Source: JAGXKT01 sp964531695
Lineage (GTDB): Bacteria; Planctomycetota; Phycisphaerae; SM23-33
Direction of reading: 5' to 3'
Assembly (NCBI GenBank): GCA_964531695.1
Contig: CAZHEH010000010.1
Span: forward strand, 25,814-89,813
Length of the DNA: 64,000 bases
The stretch's first letter is position 1. Every line of letters starts with the position of its first letter. A program made the translations under genes and the position numbers. This document shows positions 26,791-36,252 of the stretch, in pieces. The notes beneath the pieces are model-generated. The model did no database searches. It was not told where the DNA came from and was given only the letters and a program-made list of their open reading frames with translations.

Positions 26791-29706
26791 ATGAAGCACA
26801 CCCCCCGCCCAACCGGGCTCTCTCCGAGGCGAACCGTCTGGCTGCTCCCAGTGATGCTGGCGGCGATCGCGGGCGGCTGCCAGTGGCCGCCCGAGTTCGC
26901 CCCCCCGCGGCTGGACGGCTCCGACGCGCCGCTGTCGGCCTGGGCGGCCGGGCCGATGGTCGCGCTGACGGATCAGACCGCCCCCCCGAGCCGCTCGCCG
27001 GTCTACAACGCGGAAGACCGGACCGTCTCTCTGCACGCGGCCGCCAACGAAGCGGTCAGCTTCCAGGTTGTCATCGACGCGGGCAAAGAGGCCGTCCGCG
27101 GGCTGGAAATCGAGCCGTCAACGTTGATAGGCCCGGACGGCGCCGCGATCCCGGCCGAGCGGATCCGCGTGTTCCGGGCTCTGCCCGTGCATATCGAGCG
27201 CTATCCGCCGTGGTACCTGCGGCTGTCCGAGCGGACGCCGAAACCGGCGAGCTTCTATGATGCCCTCGCGCCGCTGACACCCGGCGAGCCGCTTGGCGTG
27301 CCGCCCGGTGAGCGGCTGGTGCTGTGGGTGGACATGGCCGTGCCGAAAACCGCCCGCCCGGGCGAGCACGTCGGCACGCTGACGCTCCGCAGCGACTCGC
27401 ATTCCGCGTGGAAGCTCGAGGTGCGGCTGGACGTATGGGACTTCGTCCTGCCGGACGCCCGCTCGCTGCCCGCAATCGGCGGCTTCGATTACCGAGACCT
27501 TTTCGCACCTTTCCTGGAGCGCGGCGGCGCACCGTTCGCCCCCGAACGGCTGGAGCGCAATCACCCGATCGCACGACGCGGGCTCGTGCTCATGCGGCAA
27601 CTCATGGTCATGGCCCACGAGCACCGGCTGGACCTGTTCGACAAGCACATCCGCCCGACGCTCAGGCGCGACTTGGACGGCAACGTTGTGCTCGACTGGG
27701 AGGACTACGACGCGATCGTGGGCCCCTACCTCGACGGCACGGCCTTTGACGACCGCATCGGCGTGCCTGCCTGGCCGCTGCCGTTCAGCGACCGATGGCC
27801 GAGGCCGGCCAACTACGGAGGGCACGACACCGAGAGATACGCCGAGACGGCCCGCGCCGTGCTCTCGGCCTGCGGCGAGCATTTCGCTGGCGCGGAAGCC
27901 CGGAAGGACAAGCTGTTCGCCTGGCCGTACCGCGGCGAGATCGGGCCGCAGGGCTACAGCGCGTTCGATCGCATGGCCGGGCTGGCCCGCAACGCCGTGC
28001 CGGAGGTGCCGATCCTCTGCCGGCTGCCGTTCGATCCACCGGAGGCAAGCGGCTTGCGGCCGGGCGCGGGATTCCCCGAGCGAGTCGACATGTCCGCCCC
28101 ACCGGCCCACTGGCTGGATCCGTCCCTCACCGCGCCGGCATCGGGCGGCAAGCTGGCCGGGGTGTGGCTTGCCCCGGGCGACCCGCCCTACCTGCCGAGC
28201 TTGGGCGTGCTGGCCGGGCCCGCCGACGTTCGGGCCGTGCCCTGGTTCGCCCACAAGTATGACTGCGCCGGGCTCTTCCTGCCGGAGGTGCTGCACTGGT
28301 CCCAGGATGACGTTGCCGAAGACTTGGCTCGCACGCGGCTGTTCCACCCCGGCACGGCCGTGGGGCGCGAGGCCGTGCTGCCTTCCGTCCGGCTGAAGCG
28401 CCTCCGCCGCGGCCTGCAGGACTTGGGCTATCTGTGGCTGCTCCAGCAGCACGGGCGGGCGGAGGTGGCGGAGAAGATGGTCGATGCCTTGGTCCGCTAC
28501 GCGGGCCTCGACGCGGCCGGCGACAACTACCTCGACCCGCGCCTTCACGGCTGGGTCCGGAAGCCGGAAACGTGGCGGCAGGCCCGGGAACTGATGGCCG
28601 CCGAGATCCTCGCCGCCATGCACCGCGGCGAGCCCACACGGCAGGAACTGCTGCGTCAGCGGATCGCCTGGCGGACCTTCGAGAACGCCACGCATGAGAT
28701 CCGCGTCGAACAGGTCCGCACGCACGTCACGCCCGTCGAGGCCGCGCCGGGCGGACACCGCCTGCTGGACATGACGCTTCGAATCGAGCTGTATAACGAG
28801 CACGACCGGCCGGTCGACGCGACGGTCAACCTGGAAGGCCTCCCCGAGGGCTGGCGCCCGGTGACGCCGTCGGCGACGGTCGCCATGGGCCGGGGCGAGC
28901 GGGCGGTCGTCGAGTTGAGGGCCCGCGGCGACATCGTCCCCGCCACGGCTGCCGGCAAGCTCGACGTGCCGCTGAGCGTGACCGCGGACGGCGAGGACCG
29001 GCGCGAGCTGACCGCGTCCGTGCCGCTGGTCCTAGCCGCGCCCCCGGCCGGGGCGATCCGCATCGACGGGGTGTTGGACGACTGGCCCATGCGCGCCGCC
29101 AACACGGCCGGGGACTTCCGGCTGGTCGGGCGCCGCGGCGAGGTCGGCGACGGCCTGGCCGAGCGGCAGACGCAGGTCTTCGTGCTGCACGACGACGAGC
29201 GCATTTACTTCGCCTTCCGGTGTGAGGAACCGGGCACGGAGCCGCGAGCACACCCGAGCAATCTGGTGGAATACGAGCAGTTACTGGCCGTGGGGGAGGA
29301 CCTCGTCGAGATCGTCCTCGACCCCGGCGCGGACGCCGAGGGCATCGCGGACCTGTACCACATCGTCGTCAAGGCCAACGGCGTGGTACGGGCGGAACGC
29401 GGCGTGACGATGTCGCTGCTGTACGAGCCCGCGGGCCGGTGGGCCGCGGAGCCCGCCGTCGCCGTGGGCCAGAGCGCCGACGATGCCTGGACCGTGGAGA
29501 TCGCCATTCCGCTCAGCGCCTTCGGCGACGAGGCGGACGCCCGCTTCTGGGGCGCCAACTTCGCTCGCCACGCCACGCAGGGCGGCGAGGCGTCGAGCTG
29601 GGCCGGCTCGCGCCGCTACTTCTACGCACCGGAAGGACTCGGTACGATGTTTTTTCCGACGCGCGGGTCGGGCGCCGAAGCATTCCCCGCATCCGGCGGA
29701 CCCTAA
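26791..29706 (+). CDS. Secreted lipoprotein with a DUF4091/glycoside-hydrolase-like region and a C-terminal CBM9-like domain
   Basis: The 971-residue product has a lipoprotein signal ending in AGGC (Cys30). The N-terminal half has the DUF4091 look: a beta-rich domain (SLHAAANEAVSFQVVIDA) followed by a TIM-barrel-like segment (LRLDVWDFVLPDARSLPAIG, then FDRMAGLARNAVPEVPILCR). The last 200 residues match a CBM9-like domain (IRIDGVLDDWPMRAANTAGDFRLVGR, then WTVEIAIPLSAFG). Related DUF4091 proteins are linked to glycoside hydrolase 123-type enzymes, so a polysaccharide-active or polysaccharide-binding role at the cell surface is likely. No catalytic pair could be assigned. It is followed after 14 bp by the next gene on the same strand. 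Confidence 0.82.
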   Translation: MKHTPRPTGLSPRRTVWLLPVMLAAIAGGCQWPPEFAPPRLDGSDAPLSAWAAGPMVALTDQTAPPSRSPVYNAEDRTVSLHAAANEAVSFQVVIDAGKEAVRGLEIEPSTLIGPDGAAIPAERIRVFRALPVHIERYPPWYLRLSERTPKPASFYDALAPLTPGEPLGVPPGERLVLWVDMAVPKTARPGEHVGTLTLRSDSHSAWKLEVRLDVWDFVLPDARSLPAIGGFDYRDLFAPFLERGGAPFAPERLERNHPIARRGLVLMRQLMVMAHEHRLDLFDKHIRPTLRRDLDGNVVLDWEDYDAIVGPYLDGTAFDDRIGVPAWPLPFSDRWPRPANYGGHDTERYAETARAVLSACGEHFAGAEARKDKLFAWPYRGEIGPQGYSAFDRMAGLARNAVPEVPILCRLPFDPPEASGLRPGAGFPERVDMSAPPAHWLDPSLTAPASGGKLAGVWLAPGDPPYLPSLGVLAGPADVRAVPWFAHKYDCAGLFLPEVLHWSQDDVAEDLARTRLFHPGTAVGREAVLPSVRLKRLRRGLQDLGYLWLLQQHGRAEVAEKMVDALVRYAGLDAAGDNYLDPRLHGWVRKPETWRQARELMAAEILAAMHRGEPTRQELLRQRIAWRTFENATHEIRVEQVRTHVTPVEAAPGGHRLLDMTLRIELYNEHDRPVDATVNLEGLPEGWRPVTPSATVAMGRGERAVVELRARGDIVPATAAGKLDVPLSVTADGEDRRELTASVPLVLAAPPAGAIRIDGVLDDWPMRAANTAGDFRLVGRRGEVGDGLAERQTQVFVLHDDERIYFAFRCEEPGTEPRAHPSNLVEYEQLLAVGEDLVEIVLDPGADAEGIADLYHIVVKANGVVRAERGVTMSLLYEPAGRWAAEPAVAVGQSADDAWTVEIAIPLSAFGDEADARFWGANFARHATQGGEASSWAGSRRYFYAPEGLGTMFFPTRGSGAEAFPASGGP

Positions 29707-29720
29707 GCAAGGAGACCCAA

Positions 29721-30788
29721 ATGGGCAGCAAGATCGGCTGGATTCTCGGTGCGGCACTCCTGCTGGGCGTGATCATCTTCATCATCATCCGCCTGGCCGT
29801 CCCGTTTCCGTCCGACCCACAGGAGTTACGGGAAAACCCCCGCCTTCTGGACATGATCGAGATGGAGTGGCCCTCGACGTTCGCCGGCGGCAAACCCTCC
29901 GGCGGCGGGGACGCCGCGGGTGACTACGATCGAGCGGCGGATATCGCCCGCGCCCACAAGGCCAAGATCCTCGCGGCGGCGGATTCGCGCGAACCGATCC
30001 CCGCCGAGGTGCTTGACGTGCTGAAGCAGGTTTACGGTCACGTCGCCGCCGGGGCGAGCAAGTCGAGCGGGGACTACGCCCGCGCCCATGCCGGCGCCGT
30101 GTCCGTCTCCCCGCGCTTCGCGCCGGCGACCGACATGAAGCTCGTGGTCCAGGCCGTCATGACGTACTACCGGTACGTGTCGGAGGAGGCCGCCGACTGG
30201 GACCTCGCCGAGCGGGTCGCCCGCGACGCGTTCACCCTCGGCTGGCACCTCGTACAGGAGCGTGGGCACGTCAACGTGGTCATCGTCGGCATCGAGGCGC
30301 AGACACAAGCGATGGGTGCCTTCAGCCAGCTCTTCGGCGGGTTCTCGGACGTCACCGGCCGGCCCGACAACGCACCCAGGCCCAACGAGGCCGCGGCCCG
30401 ATCGCTCAAGCGGTACGTCGAACGCCTCTACAACGTGCACTCGAACTACTTCAACCGGATGCAGATCGTCCACGCGGAGCTACCCGCGGCCGGAGACGTC
30501 TTCGGCCTGGTGGAGCCGGGGTTCGTTCCGGGGGACCACAAGCTGGACCCGGCCTGGCGCGTGCAGGGCCTGCTGATGTGCGGGGTTCTCAAGCACACGA
30601 GCGGAAAGCGAGGCAACCGCCGCTACGCGCAGAAGCTCATCGACCGGCACCTCGACAGCGAGGACGCGCTGATGCGAGCCGCCGCCGAGGCGGCCGACGC
30701 GTTCACCGCCGAGCAGGCGGACGACTACGAGGTCCCGCTCGTAAGCCCCAATTTGCAGTGGCCCCCCGGGGCCACGGAAGACGACTGA
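29721..30788 (+). CDS. Unrecognised membrane-anchored protein
   Basis: The 355-residue product begins with one hydrophobic segment (about residues 6-24, GWILGAALLLGVIIFIII) and then a soluble, mainly helical region with no recognised motif. Notable stretches are TDMKLVVQAVMTYYRYVSEEAADWDLAERV and NVVIVGIEAQTQAMGAFSQLF. The start at 29721 has a clear AAGGAG 9 nt upstream. It lies 14 bp after the DUF4091 lipoprotein and 18 bp before pabB, so it sits in a run of genes of mixed function. No family could be named, and the function is not assigned. The positively charged start followed by a single membrane helix suggests the bulk is outside the cytoplasm. Confidence 0.85.
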   Translation: MGSKIGWILGAALLLGVIIFIIIRLAVPFPSDPQELRENPRLLDMIEMEWPSTFAGGKPSGGGDAAGDYDRAADIARAHKAKILAAADSREPIPAEVLDVLKQVYGHVAAGASKSSGDYARAHAGAVSVSPRFAPATDMKLVVQAVMTYYRYVSEEAADWDLAERVARDAFTLGWHLVQERGHVNVVIVGIEAQTQAMGAFSQLFGGFSDVTGRPDNAPRPNEAAARSLKRYVERLYNVHSNYFNRMQIVHAELPAAGDVFGLVEPGFVPGDHKLDPAWRVQGLLMCGVLKHTSGKRGNRRYAQKLIDRHLDSEDALMRAAAEAADAFTAEQADDYEVPLVSPNLQWPPGATEDD

Positions 30789-30806
30789 GAGGCCGGCTCC
30801 TGCAGC

Positions 30807-32270
30807 GTGCTCATCGACAGTGTCCAACTCGCGGCCCGCGTGGATGTCGAGGATCTCGCGGCGCGCACGGTGCCGGCGGACATGGCGGCGATGCTGGCGG
30901 CCGAGCCCGATCCGGCCATGCTGGAAAGCGCGGCGTTCGACCCGCGCTTCGGGCGGTACAGCGTGCTGGCCTGCCGGCCGCTGGAGGTGCTGACCTGCCG
31001 CGACGGCGTCCTGAGCGACCGATCGGGCCGCGAGCTGGCCACGGGCGGGGAGGTCTGGGCGGCGCTGGCGCGGGCCTTCGCGGCCGTGCGAGCGGGGGCG
31101 CCCCGCCGATCATCCTACCTGCCGGGCTGGATCGGCTACATCGGCTACGAGATGGGACGGCTCGTGGAGCGCCTGCCCGGCATGGCGCAGAGGGACACCG
31201 CCCTCCCCGACCTCCGCCTGGCCTTGTACGATGCGTTGCTGGTGCATGATGCGCTTCACGGCACATGGGCGCTCGTGCAGCTCGTCTTCGACGACCCGCC
31301 GACCGGCGCCGGGGCCGCGGCCGAGGCGCTGCGGCGAATCGCCACGGAAGCGGATGCCCGCGGCATCGCCGCGTCCCCGGCCGACAGCGCGGACGCGGCC
31401 GCACGTCCGGTGCTGGCCGCCGAGCCGAACTTCACGCCCGAGGCCTACCGCGAAGCGGTCGCCCGCTGCGTGGAGCATATCGCCGAGGGCGACATCTTCC
31501 AGGTGAACCTCTCGCAGCGGCTCTCGGCGGAGTTGTCGGCCTCGCCGCGGTCTATCTACGCCGCGCTGCGGGCGCGAAACCCGGCGTGGTACGCGGCGTA
31601 CCTGGCCTTCGAGGAGGCCGGGGCGCCGTGCGCGGTGCTGTCCAGCTCGCCGGAGCTGTTTCTTCGGCTGCGCGGAGATCGGGTGGTGACCCGGCCGATC
31701 AAGGGCACGCGCCCGCGGGGAGGCGACCCGGCCGCCGACGCCCGCGCCGCCGAAGAGCTGCTCGTCAGCGCCAAGGACAATGCCGAGCTGGCGATGATCG
31801 TCGATCTTCTGCGGAACGATCTCGGCCGCGTCTGCCGCTACGGCACGATCCGCGTGTCCGACGCTCGCCGGCTGGAGACGCATCCGACGGTGTTCCACCT
31901 GGTGGGCACGGTTGAGGGGTGCCTCCGGGAAGATGTCGGCCCCGCGGAGCTGTTGCGGGCATGCTTCCCCGGCGGGTCCATCACCGGCGCACCGAAGATC
32001 CGCGCCATGGAGATCGTCGACGAGTTGGAGCCGGTCGCCCGCGGGCCGTACACCGGCTGCATCGGGCACGTGGGCGTCAGCGGCGACGCGACGTGGAATA
32101 TCGCGATCCGCACGATCGTGTGGCAGCAAGGCCGGGCGCATGTTCAGGTCGGCGGCGGCATCGTCGCGGATTCCGACCCGGCGGCCGAGCATCAGGAAAC
32201 GCTCGACAAGGCACGAGCCATGCTGGAAGCTCTGCACACGGCCGAGGACGCCGCCGGCCGGGAGGCATAG
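30807..32270 (+). CDS. pabB: Aminodeoxychorismate synthase component I
   Basis: The 487-residue protein belongs to the chorismate-binding family shared by PabB, TrpE and isochorismate synthases. The key PabB mark is the lysine in PIKGTRPRGGDP, where TrpE usually has PIAGT. Other family signatures are AEGDIFQVNLSQRLS, SSSPELFLRLRGDRVVTRP, and FPGGSITGAPKIRAMEIVDELEP. It makes aminodeoxychorismate for folate (4-aminobenzoate) synthesis together with an amidotransferase, which is not in this window. A PabC-like lyase gene lies nearby on the other strand (35318-36205). The GTG at 30807 was used as start, 18 bp after the previous stop. It is followed after 3 bp by the precorrin-2 dehydrogenase gene. 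Confidence 0.9.
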   Translation: MLIDSVQLAARVDVEDLAARTVPADMAAMLAAEPDPAMLESAAFDPRFGRYSVLACRPLEVLTCRDGVLSDRSGRELATGGEVWAALARAFAAVRAGAPRRSSYLPGWIGYIGYEMGRLVERLPGMAQRDTALPDLRLALYDALLVHDALHGTWALVQLVFDDPPTGAGAAAEALRRIATEADARGIAASPADSADAAARPVLAAEPNFTPEAYREAVARCVEHIAEGDIFQVNLSQRLSAELSASPRSIYAALRARNPAWYAAYLAFEEAGAPCAVLSSSPELFLRLRGDRVVTRPIKGTRPRGGDPAADARAAEELLVSAKDNAELAMIVDLLRNDLGRVCRYGTIRVSDARRLETHPTVFHLVGTVEGCLREDVGPAELLRACFPGGSITGAPKIRAMEIVDELEPVARGPYTGCIGHVGVSGDATWNIAIRTIVWQQGRAHVQVGGGIVADSDPAAEHQETLDKARAMLEALHTAEDAAGREA

Positions 32271-32273
32271 CGC

Positions 32274-32891
32274 GTGCGAACCTATCCGATCATGCTGGAC
32301 CTGCATGGGCGGCGAGCCGTGGTCGTCGGCGCCGGATCCGTTGGATTGCGGAAGGCCCGCCCGCTGGTCGAATGCGGCGCGGACGTGGTGCTCGTCACCG
32401 GTGGCGAGCCGGCCGAGTTTCCCGGCGCGGATGTGCTCGCCGAGCCGTACCGGGCCGAGCACGTCGACGGGGCTCGCCTGGCGTTCGCCTGTACGGATGA
32501 CGCGGCCCTGAACGCGCGGATCGCGGCGGACGCCCGTGCGGCCGGGGCGTGGGTGAATGTCGCGGACACGCCCGAGCTGTGCGACTTCTACCTGCCGGCC
32601 ACGGCCCGCGACGGGGACGTGGTTGTTGCCGTCGGCACGGGCGGCGCGGCGCCGGGGCTGGCCGCGCACCTGCGGGACCGCCTGGCCGAAGCCCTGCCGG
32701 CGGACGCGCGGGCCTTCGCCGCGGCGCTGAACGAGCTGCGCGGCGAACTGCGTGCCCGAGGCGTGCCGCCCCGGCTTCGCATGTCGGCCGTCCGCGAGCT
32801 AGCCGGGCCGGACGGGCTGGAAATCTTCCGCCGCGGCGGCGCGGCCGAGTTGCGGGTCCGCCTGGAGGAGTTGCTCGCCCGAGACCTGTAG
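32274..32891 (+). CDS. Precorrin-2 dehydrogenase/sirohydrochlorin ferrochelatase-type protein
   Basis: The 205-residue protein matches the N-terminal domain of CysG and the stand-alone SirC/Met8 group: a Rossmann motif GAGSVGLRKARPL followed by an Asp/Ala-rich NAD-binding region (FACTDDAALNARIAADARAAGAWVNVADTPELCDFYLPA). It oxidises precorrin-2 to sirohydrochlorin in siroheme synthesis. It starts with GTG at 32274, 3 bp after pabB, and is followed 21 bp later by hemA. The pairing with hemA fits tetrapyrrole synthesis. No uroporphyrinogen methyltransferase domain is present in this protein. Confidence 0.9.
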   Translation: MRTYPIMLDLHGRRAVVVGAGSVGLRKARPLVECGADVVLVTGGEPAEFPGADVLAEPYRAEHVDGARLAFACTDDAALNARIAADARAAGAWVNVADTPELCDFYLPATARDGDVVVAVGTGGAAPGLAAHLRDRLAEALPADARAFAAALNELRGELRARGVPPRLRMSAVRELAGPDGLEIFRRGGAAELRVRLEELLARDL

Positions 32892-32912
32892 CATTGGGTT
32901 GGAACGATACGC

Positions 32913-34196
32913 ATGCGAATTCTCTGCGCAGGCATCAGTCACAGGACGGCGCCGCTTTCGATCCGGGAGCGGTTCGCACTCGACGCTTCCGCGCGGCGCG
33001 CCGCGCTGAAGGACCTCTGCGCTCGATGGCCGGAGGCCGAGTGTCTGGCGCTGTCCACGTGCAACCGCACGGAGGTGTACCTGGCGCGTCCGGCTCACGG
33101 GCGTCCGCGCGCCGATGAACTGCGGGACTGGCTCGCGTCCCTTGGCGGGCTGAGCGGCGTCGAGCCGGTCTACGTACTGGAGGATTCCGAGGCGGCCGGC
33201 CACCTGTTCGCGGTGGCGGCCGGGCTGGAGAGCTTAGTGCCCGGCGAGCCGCAGATCGTGGCCCAGATCAAGGACGCCTACGAGGCCGCGGGCGAGGCCG
33301 GGGCCGCTCGGCACGTGCTGCACGAACTGGTGCAGGCGGCCCTGCACGCAGCCAAGCGGGTGCGTAGCGAAACGCCGATCGGCCAGGGCAAGGTGTCGGT
33401 CGCTTCCGTGGCGGTCGAGCAGGCGGCCGAGGCGCTCGGCTCGCTCGCGGGCGTGCGCGTGCTGGCCGTCGGCGCGGGCAAGATGAGCGAGCTGATCCTG
33501 CGGCACCTTCGCCGGCGCGGTGCGGGCGACGTAGTCGTGACGAACCGCTCGGCCGCCGCGGCCCGCGAACTCGCCGGTCGGTGCGGCGGGCGGAGCGTGC
33601 CGTTCGAGCGGCTGACCGAGGCCCTGCCCGGCCGCGACCTAGTGCTGACCTCCACCGCCGCCGACGCGCCCGTGCTGCGGCGGGAAGACATCGCGGCGGC
33701 GCGGGGCGATGCGCCGCTGGTAATCATCGACATCGCCGTCCCGCGGGACGTGGAGCCGGGCGCCGGCGACCTGCCCGGCGTGCGGCTGTACAACATCGAC
33801 GATCTCGAAGCCGTGGCCGGGCGCGCGCTGGCGGCGCGTCGGGACGAGGCGGAGGCCGGCCGAGAGGTCATCGCCCCGCTGGTGGCCGAGTTCGAGCGCG
33901 CCCTGCGCGTCCGAGAGGTCGCCCCGACGATCCGCTCACTGCACGAGTACATGCGGGCCGTGGCCGACGCCGAGTTGGCCGACGCGATGAACAAGCTCTC
34001 GACACACGACGATGCGCCGGAGGATGAGCGAATTCTGCGCCGCGCGCTGCACCGGACGATCCGGCGGATTCTGCACCCGGCCACACGGAATCTGCGAGAT
34101 GCAGCGGGCTCGCAGAGCGCTTCGATCCGCGCGGCCGCGCTGCGGAAGGCCTTCGGGCTGGACGCGGGCGAAGACCCGCCCGCGCGCCCGGAATAA
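32913..34196 (+). CDS. hemA: Glutamyl-tRNA reductase
   Basis: The 427-residue enzyme reduces glutamyl-tRNA to glutamate-1-semialdehyde with NADPH, the first step of tetrapyrrole synthesis by the C5 route. The catalytic cysteine is Cys50 in LSTCNRTEVY, and the substrate and cofactor motifs GISHRTAPLSIRERFA, GEPQIVAQIKDAYEAA and VLAVGAGKMSELILRHL are visible. The C-terminal dimerisation helix (from about residue 320) is complete. It starts with ATG at 32913. The upstream precorrin-2 dehydrogenase gene is 21 bp away, so the two are likely co-transcribed. It converges on the Nif3-like gene with only 6 bp between the stops. Confidence 0.96.
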   Translation: MRILCAGISHRTAPLSIRERFALDASARRAALKDLCARWPEAECLALSTCNRTEVYLARPAHGRPRADELRDWLASLGGLSGVEPVYVLEDSEAAGHLFAVAAGLESLVPGEPQIVAQIKDAYEAAGEAGAARHVLHELVQAALHAAKRVRSETPIGQGKVSVASVAVEQAAEALGSLAGVRVLAVGAGKMSELILRHLRRRGAGDVVVTNRSAAAARELAGRCGGRSVPFERLTEALPGRDLVLTSTAADAPVLRREDIAAARGDAPLVIIDIAVPRDVEPGAGDLPGVRLYNIDDLEAVAGRALAARRDEAEAGREVIAPLVAEFERALRVREVAPTIRSLHEYMRAVADAELADAMNKLSTHDDAPEDERILRRALHRTIRRILHPATRNLRDAAGSQSASIRAAALRKAFGLDAGEDPPARPE

Positions 34197-34202
34197 GACG
34201 GA

Positions 34203-35321
34203 TCACTCCACCCGTAACGGGTCTCGGTCCGCCTCGGAGAAGTGCACCCGCACGCCGGAGAGCGCTTCGTCGAGTTGTTCGGCCAGGCGGCGCATGGCGA
34301 GCCGCTCGGAGTTGCCGTGCCCCGCCGCCACCACCGTCAGCCCCGCCTCGACCGCGTCGATGGCCTCGTGGTGGCCGATTTCGCCGGTCAGGTAGAAGCT
34401 TGCCCCGGCCGCCACGGCGTCTCGGACCAGCGACTTGCCGGAGCCGGCCCCTACGGCGACCGTCGAGACCAGATTCGCCTTCCGCTCGTCCCCGGCGCGG
34501 CCGGGCTCGCCCGCCACGAGCAGCTTGCTCACGCCCAGGGCCGTCTTGGCGCGGCGGATTAGCGTTCGCACGGTCACAGGACGCTTCAGTTCGCCCACGC
34601 GGCCCATGCCGCATCCGGGCGGGCGCGACTCCAGCGGATACACGTCCACTGCCGGCGTCTCGTAGCTATGGGCCGCGCGAATCGCCGCCACGACCGCCGC
34701 CGCCCGGCCGCGAGGCGAGACCATCTCCAGACGGACTTCCTCGGCCACGCTGTGCTCGCCCCGCTCGCCGAGAGTCGGCTGAGCCCCATCGCCCCCGCAG
34801 AACGCCCCAATGCCGTGGGCGAAGAAGGCGCAGTCGAAGTAATCGCCGATACGCCCCGCCCCGGCCCCGAACGCCGCCTCGCTCACGCGGGAAAGGTCGT
34901 CCGGCGGAACAAACGCAACGACCTTGCACTCGCCCTCGCCGCGCGCGGCCTGGAGCGGGCGGATCCGCGTCAGCCCAAGCGCCTCGGCCAGCGCATCATT
35001 CGTGCCGCCCGGCGCCGCGTCGAAATTCGTGTGCATCGAGTACAGCGCCACCCCGCGTCGGATTGACGCGTGCACCAGCGGCGCGGCCGATGCCGTCACG
35101 CGCTTGACGGGCTTGAAGATCACCGGATGGTGCGTGATGACCAGCCCCGCCTTGGCCCGCACGGCCTCGTCCAGAACGGCATGGGTCAGGTCCACGCAGA
35201 CCAGCGCTTTCTTGACCTCCGCCGACGTCGAGCCGGACATCAGGCCGACGTTGTCCCAGCTCTCGGCCAGCTCGGGCGGCGCGGCCTTCTCCAAGGTCTT
35301 GACGATCGCGGTCAGCTTCAT
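34203..35321 (-). CDS. Nif3-like (DUF34) family protein
   Basis: The 372-residue protein has the two-lobed Nif3 form with a middle insert, giving the usual length for the longer subgroup. Metal-binding motifs are visible: ITHHPVIF, SMHTNFDAAPGGTND and, near the end, GEIGHHEAIDAVEAG. It probably binds a divalent metal pair; annotations as GTP cyclohydrolase type 2 exist but the physiological reaction is not settled. The start at 35321 has GGGAGG about 9 nt upstream and overlaps the PabC-like stop by 4 bp, so the two are translationally coupled. It ends 6 bp from the hemA stop on the opposite strand. Confidence 0.92.
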   Translation of the reverse strand: MKLTAIVKTLEKAAPPELAESWDNVGLMSGSTSAEVKKALVCVDLTHAVLDEAVRAKAGLVITHHPVIFKPVKRVTASAAPLVHASIRRGVALYSMHTNFDAAPGGTNDALAEALGLTRIRPLQAARGEGECKVVAFVPPDDLSRVSEAAFGAGAGRIGDYFDCAFFAHGIGAFCGGDGAQPTLGERGEHSVAEEVRLEMVSPRGRAAAVVAAIRAAHSYETPAVDVYPLESRPPGCGMGRVGELKRPVTVRTLIRRAKTALGVSKLLVAGEPGRAGDERKANLVSTVAVGAGSGKSLVRDAVAAGASFYLTGEIGHHEAIDAVEAGLTVVAAGHGNSERLAMRRLAEQLDEALSGVRVHFSEADRDPLRVE

Positions 35322-36205
35322 CGGGCGCCCTCCCGGCATTCGGCGTCCAGCAGCGCCTCATAGCATGCGGTTATTCTACGCGTCAGCTCGCCCGGCCGGC
35401 CTGCGCCGACCTGATGGGCCTCTACCTGCACCACCGGCCGGGGGCCCGCTACCGAGCTGGTCAGGAACATCTCCTCTGCGGCGAGCATCTCCCGCACGGT
35501 CAGGGGCGTTTCGGTATCGCAGGGAATGCCCTCGCGCCGGCAGATTTCGATCACGGCGTCCCGAACGACGCCGGGCAGGACCGGCGTGTCGCGAGGCGGG
35601 GTGGACACCTTGCCCCCATGCACGAGGAAGACGTTCGAGAAGCACGCCTCGGCCAGATACTTGTCCGTCGTGAACCACAATGCGTCCTCCGCGCCCTTGG
35701 CCGCCGCCTCCCGCCGGGCCAGTACCCGTGGCAGGTAGCAACCGGTCTTGTAGCCGAAGGTCGGGTCGCCCCGCACCTGCCGCAAAGACGAGACAACCAC
35801 GGCGATGCCCCGTTCGGCCCACTCGCGCGGGCGGTTCGGCACGGGCTCGGCCGTGATGAGCGTCGTCGCGGGCGCCGCCTCGTCGTCCGGCTCGCCGCGC
35901 ATCGCACCGATCGGGCCGGGAGTGAGCGTGATCCGCACGCGGGCATCGGCCAGTCTGTTGGCCGCGAGCACGTCGTACGTCGCCTCGGTCAGCCGGCCCG
36001 GGTCGGAGCCGACGTGCAGGTCGAGCAGCCGGACCGTATCCATGAGGCGCATCAGATGCCGGTCGAAGCGGAAGACGACCCCCAAGTGCGCCCGCATTGT
36101 CGTGAAGGCCGACGCTCCGTGCAGAAAGCCGGCGTCGAAGGCGCTGATGCGTGCCTCGGAAGCAGGGATGAACTCGCCGTTGAGATAGACGGTCCGGTCG
36201 GCCAT
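35318..36205 (-). CDS. Class IV PLP aminotransferase/lyase, PabC-like
   Basis: The 295-residue enzyme belongs to the class IV fold shared by aminodeoxychorismate lyase, branched-chain and D-amino acid aminotransferases. The PLP lysine is Lys153 in GYKTGCYLP, and the family marks YLNGEFIPASEARISAFDAGFLHGASAF and EACFSNVFLV are present. With pabB nearby, release of 4-aminobenzoate is the most likely role, but the sequence alone cannot exclude a transaminase. The ATG at 36205 is preferred to the TTG at 36226 because a promoter ends 9 nt before it. It is coupled by a 4-bp overlap to the Nif3-like gene. Confidence 0.88.
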   Translation of the reverse strand: MADRTVYLNGEFIPASEARISAFDAGFLHGASAFTTMRAHLGVVFRFDRHLMRLMDTVRLLDLHVGSDPGRLTEATYDVLAANRLADARVRITLTPGPIGAMRGEPDDEAAPATTLITAEPVPNRPREWAERGIAVVVSSLRQVRGDPTFGYKTGCYLPRVLARREAAAKGAEDALWFTTDKYLAEACFSNVFLVHGGKVSTPPRDTPVLPGVVRDAVIEICRREGIPCDTETPLTVREMLAAEEMFLTSSVAGPRPVVQVEAHQVGAGRPGELTRRITACYEALLDAECREGAR

Positions 36206-36214
36206 TGCGGCCAG

Positions 36215-36243
36215 ATGTTCGGACAAGCGAGCAGACGGGTCAA
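36215..36243 (-). promoter_or_regulatory. Promoter of the PabC-like/Nif3-like pair
   Basis: On the minus strand TTGACC (5/6), a 17-bp spacer and GAACAT (3/6) end 9 nt before the ATG at 36205, which has no Shine-Dalgarno sequence. A leaderless transcript is likely, and the short 47-bp intergenic gap would otherwise leave no room for a leader. Confidence 0.45.
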
Positions 36244-36252
36244 GCGTGCGGC

